A stretch of DNA of 43,680 bases from an uncultured Caldilineales bacterium (lineage in GTDB: Bacteria; Chloroflexota; Anaerolineae; JAAEKA01), in contig CALESQ010000002.1 in the NCBI GenBank assembly GCA_937907455.1, forward strand, positions 1-43,680, read 5' to 3'. The translations under genes were made by a program, and so were the position numbers. Shown piece after piece: positions 30,687 to 39,198 of this stretch. How positions within the stretch are numbered: position 1 is the first letter of the stretch; each line of letters opens with the position of its first letter. Below the pieces are notes generated by a model. It did no database searches, was not told where the DNA came from, and saw nothing but the letters and a program-made list of their open reading frames with translations.

Positions 30687-30800
30687 CTAGCCCTGGCGCT
30701 GCTTGTGACGCGGGTTTGTGCAGATAACGCGTACAACGCCGTGGCGCTTGATGATCTTGCAGTTTTCGCAACGCCGTTTAACAGATGGCTTGACTTTCAT
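30687..30800 (-). CDS. rpmJ: 50S ribosomal protein L36, zinc-binding type
   Basis: A 37-residue protein found by reading the map-rpsM gap. It starts MKVKPSVKRRCENCK and ends PRHKQRQG. Cys11, Cys14, Cys27 and His32 form the zinc ribbon of the C+ form. ATG 30800 is preceded by a CAGGAGAAA site. Normally infA comes directly before it; here map does. Confidence 0.96.
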   Translation of the reverse strand: MKVKPSVKRRCENCKIIKRHGVVRVICTNPRHKQRQG

Positions 30801-30852
30801 TGCATTTTTCTCCTGCCGGGCCTGTCCTTGCAGAGCAGTCCCGGCCACATAG

Positions 30853-31680
30853 CTACAAACGGGTCAGCACCTCGGCTTCGCCATCGCTGATAGCAATAGT
30901 ATGTTCGAAGTGAGCTGACAACTGACCATCGGCGGTTGATACGGTCCACTGGTCGGCGTGCAGCCGAGTGCGCCAGGTTCCCGCGTTCACCATTGGTTCC
31001 AGGGCAAAGGTCATGCCAGGAACCAATTTGCGGTTCATGGCCGGATACGTGCGAGCGGCCTCGGATCGCTCCGGCACGTAGTTCAGGATCTGCGGTTCTT
31101 CGTGCATTTTACGCCCAACGCCGTGGCTGGTGTATTCACGCACCACCGCAAAGCCGTAGGGCTCCACAAAGTCCTGCACCGCGCGGCTGACATCCAAAAA
31201 CCGATTGCCTGCCCTGGCCTGAGCAATACCGGCCCACAAGCTGCCTTCGGTGGCCTCCAGCAGCCGCTGTGCGTCGTCGCTGATCGAACCTACGGCATAA
31301 GTCCAGCCAGAGTCGCCCACAAAGCCGCGATACAGCACACCCACGTCAATCGTGAGCAAGTCGCCATTCTTCAACACGCGAAGCGGGCTGGGAATGCCGT
31401 GTACCAGCTCATCATTGATGGATGTGCAAAGCGTGGCAGGAAAGACCGGCCCTTTGTCGCTGGCGTTGGGATAGCCCACGAAGATAGGGATGGCCTGATA
31501 GCCACGAATAATTTCTTCGGCTACTGCGTTAAGATCAGCCGTAGTGACACCAGGGGCCACCAATTCACGCATACGGGCATGAACTTCGGCCACAATGCGC
31601 CCGGCAGATCGCATCAACGTCAGCTCTTGCGGCGATTTAATGCGAATGCCGCCGGTATTGCGTGTCAACGGTAAGATCAT
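30853..31680 (-). CDS. map: methionine aminopeptidase, type I
   Basis: A 275-residue metalloenzyme that removes the initiator Met. Metal ligands are visible as the two Asp of TIDVGVLYRGFVGDSG, the His of TSHGVGRKMHEEP, and the Glu of FALEPMVN and HFEHTIA. About 15 residues precede the usual IKSPQEL start. Its ATG follows the adk stop directly as TAAATG, giving tight coupling. Confidence 0.96.
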   Translation of the reverse strand: MILPLTRNTGGIRIKSPQELTLMRSAGRIVAEVHARMRELVAPGVTTADLNAVAEEIIRGYQAIPIFVGYPNASDKGPVFPATLCTSINDELVHGIPSPLRVLKNGDLLTIDVGVLYRGFVGDSGWTYAVGSISDDAQRLLEATEGSLWAGIAQARAGNRFLDVSRAVQDFVEPYGFAVVREYTSHGVGRKMHEEPQILNYVPERSEAARTYPAMNRKLVPGMTFALEPMVNAGTWRTRLHADQWTVSTADGQLSAHFEHTIAISDGEAEVLTRL

Positions 31681-32352
31681 TTAAGCTGCCAAAGCCGCTT
31701 TAATGGCCGCCAGCAGTGCCTGCTTCACTGCATCAATTTCCTGGCTGCCGTCCAAAAAGCGGACAAGCTGTTGGGCATAGTAATAGCCGATCAGCGGCGA
31801 TGTCTGCTTGTAATAGACATACAGCCGGTTGCGCACCGTATCCAACGAGTCGTCAGAGCGCTGATATAGCTCGCCACCGCAGGCATCACACACGCCTTCT
31901 GTCTGAGGCGGGTTGAAATGCACATGATAGGTGGTTCCGCAAGCACGGCAGACCCGCCGTCCGGTAAGCCGAGCCACCAGTTCCTCGTCTGCCACTGTCA
32001 GCACCGGCGCCAGGCTGATCTTGCTGCCCTGACTGGCCAGCATTTCATCCAAAGCGCGGGCCTGTTCCAGGGTGCGGGGGAAGCCGTCGAGAATGACACC
32101 CGTGGCACAATCAGGTCGCTGCAAGCGATCCTGCACCATGCGGATCGTCACTTCGTCGGGCACCAACTCGCCGCGGTCTATGTAGCTTTTGGCTAACTTG
32201 CCCAATTCGGTTTGATTTTTCAGGTTCTCGCGAAACAGATCACCCGAAGAGACCTGTTTCAGTCCTAGCTCTTTCTCCAGAGCGGCAGCTTGCGTGCCTT
32301 TACCGGCACCGGGCGGCCCAATGAAGATCAGATAAACGGGATGTGTTGACAT
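31681..32352 (-). CDS. adk: adenylate kinase
   Basis: A 223-residue kinase interconverting AMP, ADP and ATP. The P-loop GPPGAGKGTQ is near the start, followed by SSGDLFR, DGFPRTLEQA and a long-type LID with two CxxC pairs (VCRACG, VCDACG) that bind zinc. ATG 32352 was chosen because GGGAGG lies 10 bp upstream; the ATG at 32361 is only 1 bp from that box. It lies between secY and map as in many bacteria. Confidence 0.96.
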   Translation of the reverse strand: MSTHPVYLIFIGPPGAGKGTQAAALEKELGLKQVSSGDLFRENLKNQTELGKLAKSYIDRGELVPDEVTIRMVQDRLQRPDCATGVILDGFPRTLEQARALDEMLASQGSKISLAPVLTVADEELVARLTGRRVCRACGTTYHVHFNPPQTEGVCDACGGELYQRSDDSLDTVRNRLYVYYKQTSPLIGYYYAQQLVRFLDGSQEIDAVKQALLAAIKAALAA

Positions 32353-32425
32353 CGGTGTCATACCTCCCAAAATCTGGCGGGCCGGACTGGCAGCCCGACC
32401 CAGAATTGCTTTGTCGGCTTTGTTG

Positions 32426-33736
32426 TTAGCGAATAAACCCTTCGTAGTGGCGCATCAACAACTGCGCCTCAAGTTGTTTCATCGTATCCAACACCACACC
32501 AACTACGATCAGCAAGCCGGAACTGGAGACCAGTAACTGCGTGTTGGCGCTGATATTGCCGGGTGTTACCAGGCTCACCAGCCAGGGCAAAATAGCGATC
32601 ACACCCAGGAAAAGCGCACCCATGAAGGTGATGCGGCTCATCACTGCATTCAGGTAATCTTCAGTGCGTTTGCCGGGGCGCAACCCGGGGATAAAGCCAC
32701 CCTGCTTCTGCAGCGAATCGGCCAACCGCTGTTCGCGGAAGATTACATCGGTGTAGAAATAGGTAAAGCCAATCACCAGGAAGAAGTACAACACCCAGTA
32801 CACATTGCTGTTGGGCGTGAACGTGTTGGTGAAGAAGCGGGCAATGCTGCCAAACACACCGGCGGCATTCTGAAAGTAGCTGGCGATAGTGCCAGGGAAC
32901 AGCAACAAACTCTGAGCGAAGATGATCGGGATCATGCCCGCGGTGTTGACACGCAGCGGAATGTAGGTGCTCTGGCCGCCGGCCACCATCATGCGGTTGC
33001 CGCGCATCACACGTACACGCTTGCCATACTGCACCAGAATGCGGCGTTGGCCTTCCAGCACTACCACAATGACGAAAATCGTCACCAGCGTCACCAGCAG
33101 GAACAGTGCCAGAGACAAGTACTGCTTGGTTTGGATCAGCGATGCAATGTTGCTGGGCAACTGCGAGACAATGCCGCCAAAGATGATCAGCGAAATGCCG
33201 TTGCCAATGCCCTGTTCGGTAATCAACTGACCCAGCCACATGGCAAACATAGTGCCGGCCACCAGCGAGATCAGAATGGTCAAGGTGGTCATCAGCGCAT
33301 CACCGCTGAAACCGAAGGTGGTCAAGGCACCGGCCCGTTGCATGATGGTTGCCTGGCCGAAAGCCTGCAACAGCGCCAACGGGATGGCCAACAAAATCGA
33401 ATACTGGTTGATGCGCTGCTGTCCTTGCTGTCCTTCCTGGCTCAGCGCCTTCAGGGCCGGAATGATGGGCATCAACAACTGCATAATGATGGTGGCCGTG
33501 ATGTAAGGGTAAACCCCCATCGCCATCACCGAGAAGTTTTCCAGCGCGCCGCCCGACATGATGTTCAAAAAGCCCAGCAGCGGAGTGCTGGCAAACATCT
33601 GGCTGAGCGCCTGCGAGTTGACGCCGGGCACCGGTACGGCCGCAGCCGCGCGGTAAAGCACCAGAATACCAAGCGTAACGAGCAGCTTTTTACGCAGATC
33701 GGGCAAACGCATAGCGTTGCGTACGGCTGTGATCAT
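32426..33736 (-). CDS. secY: protein translocase subunit SecY
   Basis: A 436-residue channel protein with about ten membrane helices. AVPVPGVNSQALSQ after the first helix, LNIMSGGALENFSVMAMGVY and the cytosolic loop LRPGKRTEDYLN before helix 9 are SecY marks. ATG 33736 follows AGGAGG by 10 bp; an upstream frame extending to 33796 lacks family resemblance. It is the export channel of the Sec system. Confidence 0.96.
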   Translation of the reverse strand: MITAVRNAMRLPDLRKKLLVTLGILVLYRAAAAVPVPGVNSQALSQMFASTPLLGFLNIMSGGALENFSVMAMGVYPYITATIIMQLLMPIIPALKALSQEGQQGQQRINQYSILLAIPLALLQAFGQATIMQRAGALTTFGFSGDALMTTLTILISLVAGTMFAMWLGQLITEQGIGNGISLIIFGGIVSQLPSNIASLIQTKQYLSLALFLLVTLVTIFVIVVVLEGQRRILVQYGKRVRVMRGNRMMVAGGQSTYIPLRVNTAGMIPIIFAQSLLLFPGTIASYFQNAAGVFGSIARFFTNTFTPNSNVYWVLYFFLVIGFTYFYTDVIFREQRLADSLQKQGGFIPGLRPGKRTEDYLNAVMSRITFMGALFLGVIAILPWLVSLVTPGNISANTQLLVSSSGLLIVVGVVLDTMKQLEAQLLMRHYEGFIR

Positions 33737-33806
33737 GTAGGATAATCCTCCTGGATCAAGCGCCGGGCCGGTGATACACCGGCCCCGGAACGACAAGGAC
33801 TAACAG

Positions 33807-34253
33807 CTAGGCCTCGATGATCTCCACCGTACCGCCGGCGGCCAGAATCTTGGCCTGAGCTGCCTGCGACACACGGTGCGCTTTCACGGCAAGCGGACGA
33901 TCCAGCTCGCCTTTGGCCAGGATCGCCACGCGATCTGCTGCCTTGATGATGCCGGCTGCGGCCAGTGCTTCGGGTGTCACCTCGCTGTTGGCAGCAAAGT
34001 CACCCAAACGCTCCAGGTTGACCGGTTTGAACTCGACACGCCAGATGTTGGTGAAGCCGCGCAGGTGAGGCAGACGGCGTACCAACGGCAACTGACCACC
34101 TTCAAAGTACGGGCGCACACCGCCGCCAGAGCGGCTGTTCTGACCTTTGGTACCACGACCGGCGGTCTTGCCCTGTCCGGCTGCCGGACCGCGGCCAACA
34201 CGCTTGCGATTTTTCTTAGACCCAGGGGCGGGCTGAAGATCATGCAACTGCAT
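33807..34253 (-). CDS. rplO: 50S ribosomal protein L15
   Basis: A 148-residue protein with LHDLQPAPGSKKNRKRVGRG, KTAGRGTKGQNSR and FEGGQLPLVRRLP. The start at ATG 34253 is favoured because the AGGAG box abuts the other ATG at 34259. The C-terminal half (VKAHRVSQAAQAKILAAGGT) is normal. Confidence 0.96.
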   Translation of the reverse strand: MQLHDLQPAPGSKKNRKRVGRGPAAGQGKTAGRGTKGQNSRSGGGVRPYFEGGQLPLVRRLPHLRGFTNIWRVEFKPVNLERLGDFAANSEVTPEALAAAGIIKAADRVAILAKGELDRPLAVKAHRVSQAAQAKILAAGGTVEIIEA

Positions 34254-34267
34254 GGTCATCTCCTTCG

Positions 34268-34477
34268 TTATTCCACAACCTCGACCTCGAGCAGATGACC
34301 GATGCGGTCAATCATACCACGAATAGCCGGGTTGTTCACCTTCTCGATTGAATCGCCAAGTCTGCGCAGACCTAAAGCCTGTACGGTGCGCTTCTGGCTG
34401 ATATTCAGCCCAATCGCGCTGCGCACATAGGTCACGCGCAAAGTTTTGGCATTGGGGTCAATGTTCTTAGTTTGCAT
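34268..34477 (-). CDS. rpmD: 50S ribosomal protein L30
   Basis: A 69-residue protein with LRVTYVRSAIGLNISQKRTV and ALGLRRLGDSIEKVNNPAIR, the L30 pattern. It overlaps the end of rpsE by 11 bp, suggesting coupled translation, and precedes rplO by 14 bp. The first ten residues are an extra N-terminal extension. Confidence 0.95.
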   Translation of the reverse strand: MQTKNIDPNAKTLRVTYVRSAIGLNISQKRTVQALGLRRLGDSIEKVNNPAIRGMIDRIGHLLEVEVVE

Positions 34478-35048
34478 TCTGACTCCAGAACGGCCTGATG
34501 CTGCCGGCCGGCTTGCCGCGACGCTGCGCTTCTATCGCCGGGTCCTTCAACCCGGTCAGGCCTTTATAGGTGGCGCGGACAACGTTCAGAATATTGGCGC
34601 TGCCCATAGACTTGGTCAAAATATCCTTGATGCCTGCTGCTTCCACCACGGCGCGCACACCGCCACCGGCGATGACGCCGGTGCCTGGCGAGGCCGGCTT
34701 CAGCAGCACCTTGGCTGCGCTATAGTCAGCAACAACCTCGTGAGGGATGGTGCTGCCCAACATGGGGATTTTGCGCATGTTGCGGCGCGCCCGATCGCCG
34801 CCCTTGCGGATCGCCTCGGGTACTTCGCGCGCCTTGCCGACGCCGATACCGACGCTGCCGTTGTTATCACCGACAACCACCACGGCGCGGAAAGCGAAGC
34901 GGCGACCGCCCTTCACTACCTTGGCAGTGCGTGCCAGATGCACGACGCGTTCATCCAGTTCTTCGCGCTCTTCAACGACCTCACGCGGGCGCTGCTGCCG
35001 TTTACGCTGTTGTTGCTGTTGTTGTTGTTGTTGTTGCTGTGCTGGCAT
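34467..35048 (-). CDS. rpsE: 30S ribosomal protein S5 with N-terminal polyglutamine
   Basis: A 193-residue decoding-site protein. The double-stranded-RNA-binding domain (RRFAFRAVVVVGDNNGSVGI) and the C-terminal domain (PGTGVIAGGGVRAVVEAAG) are standard. Unusually the protein begins MPA followed by about 11 Gln, then KRQQRPREVVEE. The Gln run is encoded by a nearly pure CAA/CAG repeat at about 35006-35040. A GGAGGA box precedes the ATG. The tail should be disordered on the ribosome surface. Confidence 0.96.
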   Translation of the reverse strand: MPAQQQQQQQQQQQRKRQQRPREVVEEREELDERVVHLARTAKVVKGGRRFAFRAVVVVGDNNGSVGIGVGKAREVPEAIRKGGDRARRNMRKIPMLGSTIPHEVVADYSAAKVLLKPASPGTGVIAGGGVRAVVEAAGIKDILTKSMGSANILNVVRATYKGLTGLKDPAIEAQRRGKPAGSIRPFWSQNAN

Positions 35049-35094
35049 TATTCCTCCTGCGATGGCGTGCAGGGCATAGATGCGAGTTGCCGGA

Positions 35095-35460
35095 TTAGAA
35101 ATCCAGCCCGCCCGCCCGCGAGGCTTCGGCCAGGGCGCGCACGCGCCCGTGATACGGGTAGCCGCCGCGATCGAAAACCACTTGCTTGATGCCGTGGGCT
35201 AATGCCCGCTCGGCAACCAGCGTGCCGACCAACTTGGCCTGCTCGGTTTTGTTGACATCTGACGCCTTGCCGCTGATTTCGCTGTCCAGCGTAGATGCGG
35301 CGACCAACGTCATCCCTTTATCATCGTCAATAACCTGAGCGTAGATGTGGCTCAGGCTGCGAAAAACGTTCAAACGGGGCCGTTCAGCAGTGCCATGAAC
35401 GCGACGGCGCACACGCTCGTGTCGTCTTCGGCGCAAAACGCTCCGACTATCTTTCGCCAT
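35095..35460 (-). CDS. rplR: 50S ribosomal protein L18
   Basis: A 121-residue 5S-rRNA-binding protein with RRRRHERVRRRVHGTAERPR, FRSLSHIYAQVIDD and FDRGGYPYHGRVRALAEASR. ATG 35460 (MAKDSRSV) is preceded by AGGAGA; the frame stays open upstream to 35583 but that part is not L18-like. Ends 46 bp before rpsE. Confidence 0.96.
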   Translation of the reverse strand: MAKDSRSVLRRRRHERVRRRVHGTAERPRLNVFRSLSHIYAQVIDDDKGMTLVAASTLDSEISGKASDVNKTEQAKLVGTLVAERALAHGIKQVVFDRGGYPYHGRVRALAEASRAGGLDF

Positions 35461-35542
35461 AACCTTGTCTCCTAGTGCTAAATAACCAGGTCCGATCCTG
35501 ATTACCATCGGTGATTGGGAAGCTAACAGGCAAGTAAGGGCC

Positions 35543-36085
35543 TTATTTACCAGTCTTGCCCTGCTTGCGGCGCACGACTTCACCCGCGTAGCGAATCCCC
35601 TTACCGTGATAAGGCTCTGGCGGGCGCACCCGGCGGATCCGAGCTGCGGTCAAGCCTACCAACTCTTTGTCAATGCCTGCGACGCTGATCTTGCCGGCTT
35701 TGGTATCTACTAAATAGCTGATGCCCTGCGGAGCGTCCATCTCGACCGGATGGGAATAGCCCATAAACAGCACCAACTTGGAGCCTTTCATCTCGGCGCG
35801 GTAGCCCACACCTTGAATCTCCAGATCCTTTTTAAAGCCGGTGGAAACGCCGGTGACCATGTTGCTGAGCAGTGCCCGCGTCAGGCCGTGCTGCATCCGA
35901 TGGATGCGGCCATCACTGGGGCGGCTCACCGTCACCACGCCACTTTCCAGGTTGATCGTCATGTCAGGGTTCAGGGTTTGCTGAAGCTGGCCCATCGGTC
36001 CCTTGACAACGATTTCGTTGCCCGGCTTGACATCAACGGTAACGTTTTTCGGAAGAGAAATGGGCAATCGTCCAATTCTTGACAC
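35543..36085 (-). CDS. rplF: 50S ribosomal protein L6
   Basis: A 180-residue protein of two similar domains. SRIGRLPISLPKNVTVDV opens it, and the C-terminal EPYHGKGIRYAGEVVRRKQG is the conserved rRNA-binding segment. The start is GTG 36085, 7-8 bp after GGAGGT. L6 lies near the factor-binding site. Confidence 0.97.
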   Translation of the reverse strand: MSRIGRLPISLPKNVTVDVKPGNEIVVKGPMGQLQQTLNPDMTINLESGVVTVSRPSDGRIHRMQHGLTRALLSNMVTGVSTGFKKDLEIQGVGYRAEMKGSKLVLFMGYSHPVEMDAPQGISYLVDTKAGKISVAGIDKELVGLTAARIRRVRPPEPYHGKGIRYAGEVVRRKQGKTGK

Positions 36086-36127
36086 ACTACACCTCCAATG
36101 GAAGACGAGACTTGTGCTGTATCCGGC

Positions 36128-36523
36128 TTACCAGACGTAGCACAGTACCTCGCCACCCACCTGCATACGGCGGGCCTGCTGACCGGTAAGGATGCCGCGC
36201 GGGGTTGAAACAATGGCAATGCCCATGCCGTTCAACACCCACGGAATCTCGTCGCGTCCGACATACACCCGCCGACCGGGCTTGCTGACACGCTGCAACC
36301 GGCTGATTACCGGCTGGCGCTCATCGTCGTATTTCAACATAATGCGCAGGTAGGGTTGCGGCTCATCCCGGGTAACCTGGTAGTTCTTGATATACCCTTC
36401 TTCCTTGAGGATGCGCGCAAGGGCGACCTTTACCTTCGAACTGGGCATTACCACCTGTTTGTGGCGAGCCAACAGCCCGTTGCTGATGCGATTCAACATG
36501 TCCGCAATGGGATCTGTCATCAT
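36128..36523 (-). CDS. rpsH: 30S ribosomal protein S8
   Basis: A 131-residue protein starting with TDPIADMLNRISNGLLARH and ending STPRGILTGQQARRMQVGGE followed by VLCYVW; both ends are diagnostic. S8 binds helix 21 of 16S rRNA and in some bacteria represses spc-operon translation. Two adjacent ATG codons (36523 and 36520) could start it. Confidence 0.96.
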   Translation of the reverse strand: MMTDPIADMLNRISNGLLARHKQVVMPSSKVKVALARILKEEGYIKNYQVTRDEPQPYLRIMLKYDDERQPVISRLQRVSKPGRRVYVGRDEIPWVLNGMGIAIVSTPRGILTGQQARRMQVGGEVLCYVW

Positions 36524-36632
36524 AACGTTGTGTACTCCATCGCTTTCGTGCAGTCTCAGCCTACGCTGACAAACACAAAAGTCTTTAAATCGCTGCTATC
36601 TGGCTGGCAGCAGCGTGCGTGCGGCACTCGAT

Positions 36633-36815
36633 TTACCAACTGGATTTTACTACGCCGGGCAGCCGGCCTTCCAACGCTTCCTTGCGGAAGCAGATACGGC
36701 ACAGCTTGAACCTGCGCATGTACCCACGAGGCCGCCCGCAGATATTGCAGCGATTGCGGACACGGGTCGGATATTTGCGCCGCTGCTCACGGTTGATCAT
36801 GGATTTCTTAGCCAA
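36633..36815 (-). CDS. rpsN: 30S ribosomal protein S14, short zinc type
   Basis: A 60-residue type Z S14. Zinc ligands are Cys23, Cys26, Cys39 and Cys42 (CNIC...CRIC), and the ending EGRLPGVVKSSW is standard. TTG 36815 is the apparent start after an AGGCAGG stretch. A 109-bp gap without a gene separates it from rpsH. Confidence 0.96.
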   Translation of the reverse strand: MAKKSMINREQRRKYPTRVRNRCNICGRPRGYMRRFKLCRICFRKEALEGRLPGVVKSSW

Positions 36816-36891
36816 GGTACCTGCCTCTTTGTCTTGTTACATCGCGAGGGGTCAACAGCCTGCCGGTCTTACCGACGCGGCTGCTAACTAC

Positions 36892-37446
36892 TTACCGGCT
36901 TTGGCCTGGCTGCTGGAAAGGCATGCCCAGGTGCGACAGCAACCGGCGGCCTTCCTCGTCAGTTTTAGCCGAAGTTACGATAGTGACCGACATACCGCGT
37001 ACCTTGTCGATCTTGTCGTAGTCAATTTCAGGGAAAATCAATTGCTCGCGCAGCCCAAGGCTATAGTTGCCGCGACCGTCAAAGCCATCCGGCGATACGC
37101 CGCGGAAGTCACGCTGGCGGGGCAAGGCAATGTTGCACAAGCGATCGAGAAAGTCCCACATGCGGTCACCGCGCAGCGTGACCATCACGCCGATGGTGTT
37201 GCCTTCGCGCAGCTTGAAACTGGCGATGGAACGACGCGCTTTGGTGGTGACCGGCTTTTGGCCGACAATCGTGGTCAAATCGCCGATGGCGGCATCCAGC
37301 GATTTGGCGTTCTGTAACGCTTCGCCCATGCCAATGTTCACCACGATCTTCTCCAGGTGCGGCACCTGCATCGGGTTGACGTACTTAAACTCTGACTGCA
37401 ACGCGGCCACTACCTCGTTGCTGTAGCGATCTTTTAGCCTCGACAT
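36892..37446 (-). CDS. rplE: 50S ribosomal protein L5
   Basis: A 184-residue 5S-rRNA-binding protein with YVNPMQVPHLEKIVVNIGMG, GQKPVTTKARRSIASFKLRE and GNYSLGLREQLIFPEIDYD. GGAGA precedes ATG 37446. The C-terminal end is cleanly terminated at 36892, with normal length. Confidence 0.97.
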   Translation of the reverse strand: MSRLKDRYSNEVVAALQSEFKYVNPMQVPHLEKIVVNIGMGEALQNAKSLDAAIGDLTTIVGQKPVTTKARRSIASFKLREGNTIGVMVTLRGDRMWDFLDRLCNIALPRQRDFRGVSPDGFDGRGNYSLGLREQLIFPEIDYDKIDKVRGMSVTIVTSAKTDEEGRRLLSHLGMPFQQPGQSR

Positions 37447-37479
37447 ACCTATCTCCTGCTCGCAAGCACTGCGTGCGAC

Positions 37480-37833
37480 TTATTCAATGGTTTCGCCGCA
37501 CTGCTTGCAACTGCGCAGCTTGTTGCCGTTTGCGGTGATCTCATGGCCTACCCGCGTGGTCTTGCCGCAGCGCGGGCATACCAGCATAACGTTGCTGATG
37601 TGGATGGGCGCTTCGCGCTCGATCCGCCCGGTCTGGGTGCGCACATTGCCGGTGCGCCGCTGGTGCTTGGTGACCAGGTTGATGCCGGCCACGATGACAC
37701 GCGTATGGTTGGGGTCGGGTTGGCCCTGCTGGCGCCCGCTGAGGCGAGCACGCATCACGCGCTGCACCTCACCGCGCTGCCCTTTGTTGTCACCGCTGAT
37801 CACTTCAACGGTATCACCTGTTTTAATATGCAT
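37480..37833 (-). CDS. rplX: 50S ribosomal protein L24 with zinc ribbon
   Basis: A 117-residue assembly initiator. The KOW motif is at the start (IKTGDTVEVISGDNKGQRGE), followed by GINLVTKHQRRT. The C-terminal part has two CxxC pairs (VCPRCGK and SCKQCGE), giving a zinc ribbon that E. coli L24 lacks. ATG 37833 overlaps the rplN stop as TGATG, so translation is coupled; a GTG one codon earlier is also possible. Confidence 0.95.
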   Translation of the reverse strand: MHIKTGDTVEVISGDNKGQRGEVQRVMRARLSGRQQGQPDPNHTRVIVAGINLVTKHQRRTGNVRTQTGRIEREAPIHISNVMLVCPRCGKTTRVGHEITANGNKLRSCKQCGETIE

Positions 37834-38201
37834 CACAACACCTCTGGGGCCAACGAAACGATCTTCATGTAGCCCTGCTCGCGCAGTTCACGCGCAACCG
37901 GACCAAAGATGCGGGTGCCCTTGGGATTCTTGTTGTCGTCAATGATCACTGCCGCGTTGTCATCAAAACGAATGGTGCTGCCATCGGGGCGGGAATACTC
38001 CTTGGCGGTACGCACGATGACGGCCTTGACAATGTCACCTTTTTTCACTGCGCTGTGCGGCGCAGCTTGCTTGACTGTGGCGACAATTACATCGCCCACG
38101 TAGCCATAGCGCCGCCGGGTGCTGCCGCGCACCTGAATGCACAGCAATTCCTTGGCGCCTGTATTATCTGCGACGCGTAGCCGACTTTCTTGTTGGATCA
38201 T
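37833..38201 (-). CDS. rplN: 50S ribosomal protein L14
   Basis: A 122-residue protein with MIQQESRLRVADNTGAKELL, IVRTAKEYSRPDGSTIRFDD and GTRIFGPVARELRE, all L14 hallmarks. An AGGAG box lies 8 bp before the ATG. The stop overlaps the rplX start. Confidence 0.97.
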   Translation of the reverse strand: MIQQESRLRVADNTGAKELLCIQVRGSTRRRYGYVGDVIVATVKQAAPHSAVKKGDIVKAVIVRTAKEYSRPDGSTIRFDDNAAVIIDDNKNPKGTRIFGPVARELREQGYMKIVSLAPEVL

Positions 38202-38242
38202 AGCTCACACTCCTGGGTCTGAATCTGGCTGCCTGCCAGGCG

Positions 38243-38497
38243 CTAGGCCTCAGCGTGCTCCAGGATCGCGTCCACAACCCAACGCTTGCGGCGGCTCATG
38301 GGACGTGCTTCCATAATGCGCACCGTGTCGCCAACGGCGCACTGGTTGCTCTCATCATGGGCCATGAACTTGCGATGGATGCGAATCACTTTGCCATAAA
38401 TAGGGTGACGGGTGACCCGCTGGGTCTCTACCACCACCGATTTGTCCATTTTGTCACTGGTGACACGGCCAACCAGAACTTTACGTTGCTCGCGCAT
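38243..38497 (-). CDS. rpsQ: 30S ribosomal protein S17
   Basis: An 84-residue OB-fold protein with RKVLVGRVTSDKMDKSVVVE, the motif that marks S17, and DTVRIMEARPMSRRKRWVV. It starts 2 bp after the rpmC stop, whose AGGAGAAATAA supplies the ribosome-binding site. Confidence 0.96.
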   Translation of the reverse strand: MREQRKVLVGRVTSDKMDKSVVVETQRVTRHPIYGKVIRIHRKFMAHDESNQCAVGDTVRIMEARPMSRRKRWVVDAILEHAEA

Positions 38498-38499
38498 GG

Positions 38500-38718
38500 T
38501 TATTTCTCCTCTTGAGCGGCCATCCAGGCAGCCAGCTCGCGCTCGCGCAGCACGGTCTTCAGGCGTGCGACCTCGCGCCGCAGCTCGCCTTTGCGCGCCG
38601 TGTTCTTCAGTTGACCGGTGGCCCGCTGAAAGCGCAGGTTGAACAGCTCTTCGTAGGTCTCATCCAGTTTCTGGCCGATTTCGGCGCTTGTCAAGCTTCG
38701 AAGCTCGTAGGCTTGCAT
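38500..38718 (-). CDS. rpmC: 50S ribosomal protein L29
   Basis: A 72-residue two-helix protein at the exit tunnel. YELRSLTSAEIGQKLDETYE and LFNLRFQRATGQLKNTARK match the family. It starts 2 bp after the rplP stop. Confidence 0.95.
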   Translation of the reverse strand: MQAYELRSLTSAEIGQKLDETYEELFNLRFQRATGQLKNTARKGELRREVARLKTVLRERELAAWMAAQEEK

Positions 38719-38720
38719 GG

Positions 38721-39143
38721 TTATCCTTCTCCCAAAGTTTCACGCCTGACGAACTGCGTGCGAATGGGCAACTTGAACGCGGCGCGCTCCATGGCCTCTT
38801 TCGCCACATCCTCGCTCACACCGGCGATTTCAAACAGGACACGGCCAGGGCGTACCACAGCAACCCAGTGATCTACTGCGCCCTTGCCGCTACCCATACG
38901 GGTTTCCGCAGCTTTGGCCGTCACCGGCTTGTCCGGGAAGACCTTGATCCACACCTTACCGCCGCGGCGCACATAGCGCACAATGGCGCGACGGGCAGCT
39001 TCGATCTGGCGTGAGGTCATCCAGCAAGGCTCCAAAGCCTGCAAGCCGAACTCACCCTGGTTGACCGTGTTGCCGCGCTGGCTGTAGCCGCGCATGCGGC
39101 CACGGTGTTGTTTACGATATTTTGCACGTTTAGGCATCAACAT
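38721..39143 (-). CDS. rplP: 50S ribosomal protein L16
   Basis: A 140-residue protein of the tRNA-binding region. PKRAKYRKQHRGRMRGYSQR at the start and VRRGGKVWIKVFPDKPVTAK are diagnostic. ATG 39143 follows GAGGAGA; an internal ATG two codons later (39137) would give the more usual MPKR start. Confidence 0.97.
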   Translation of the reverse strand: MLMPKRAKYRKQHRGRMRGYSQRGNTVNQGEFGLQALEPCWMTSRQIEAARRAIVRYVRRGGKVWIKVFPDKPVTAKAAETRMGSGKGAVDHWVAVVRPGRVLFEIAGVSEDVAKEAMERAAFKLPIRTQFVRRETLGEG

Positions 39144-39198
39144 GGCTTTACTTCTCCTCTACTTGGCTGGCGGGCGCGGCCCATACCAGCTCAGCAGC

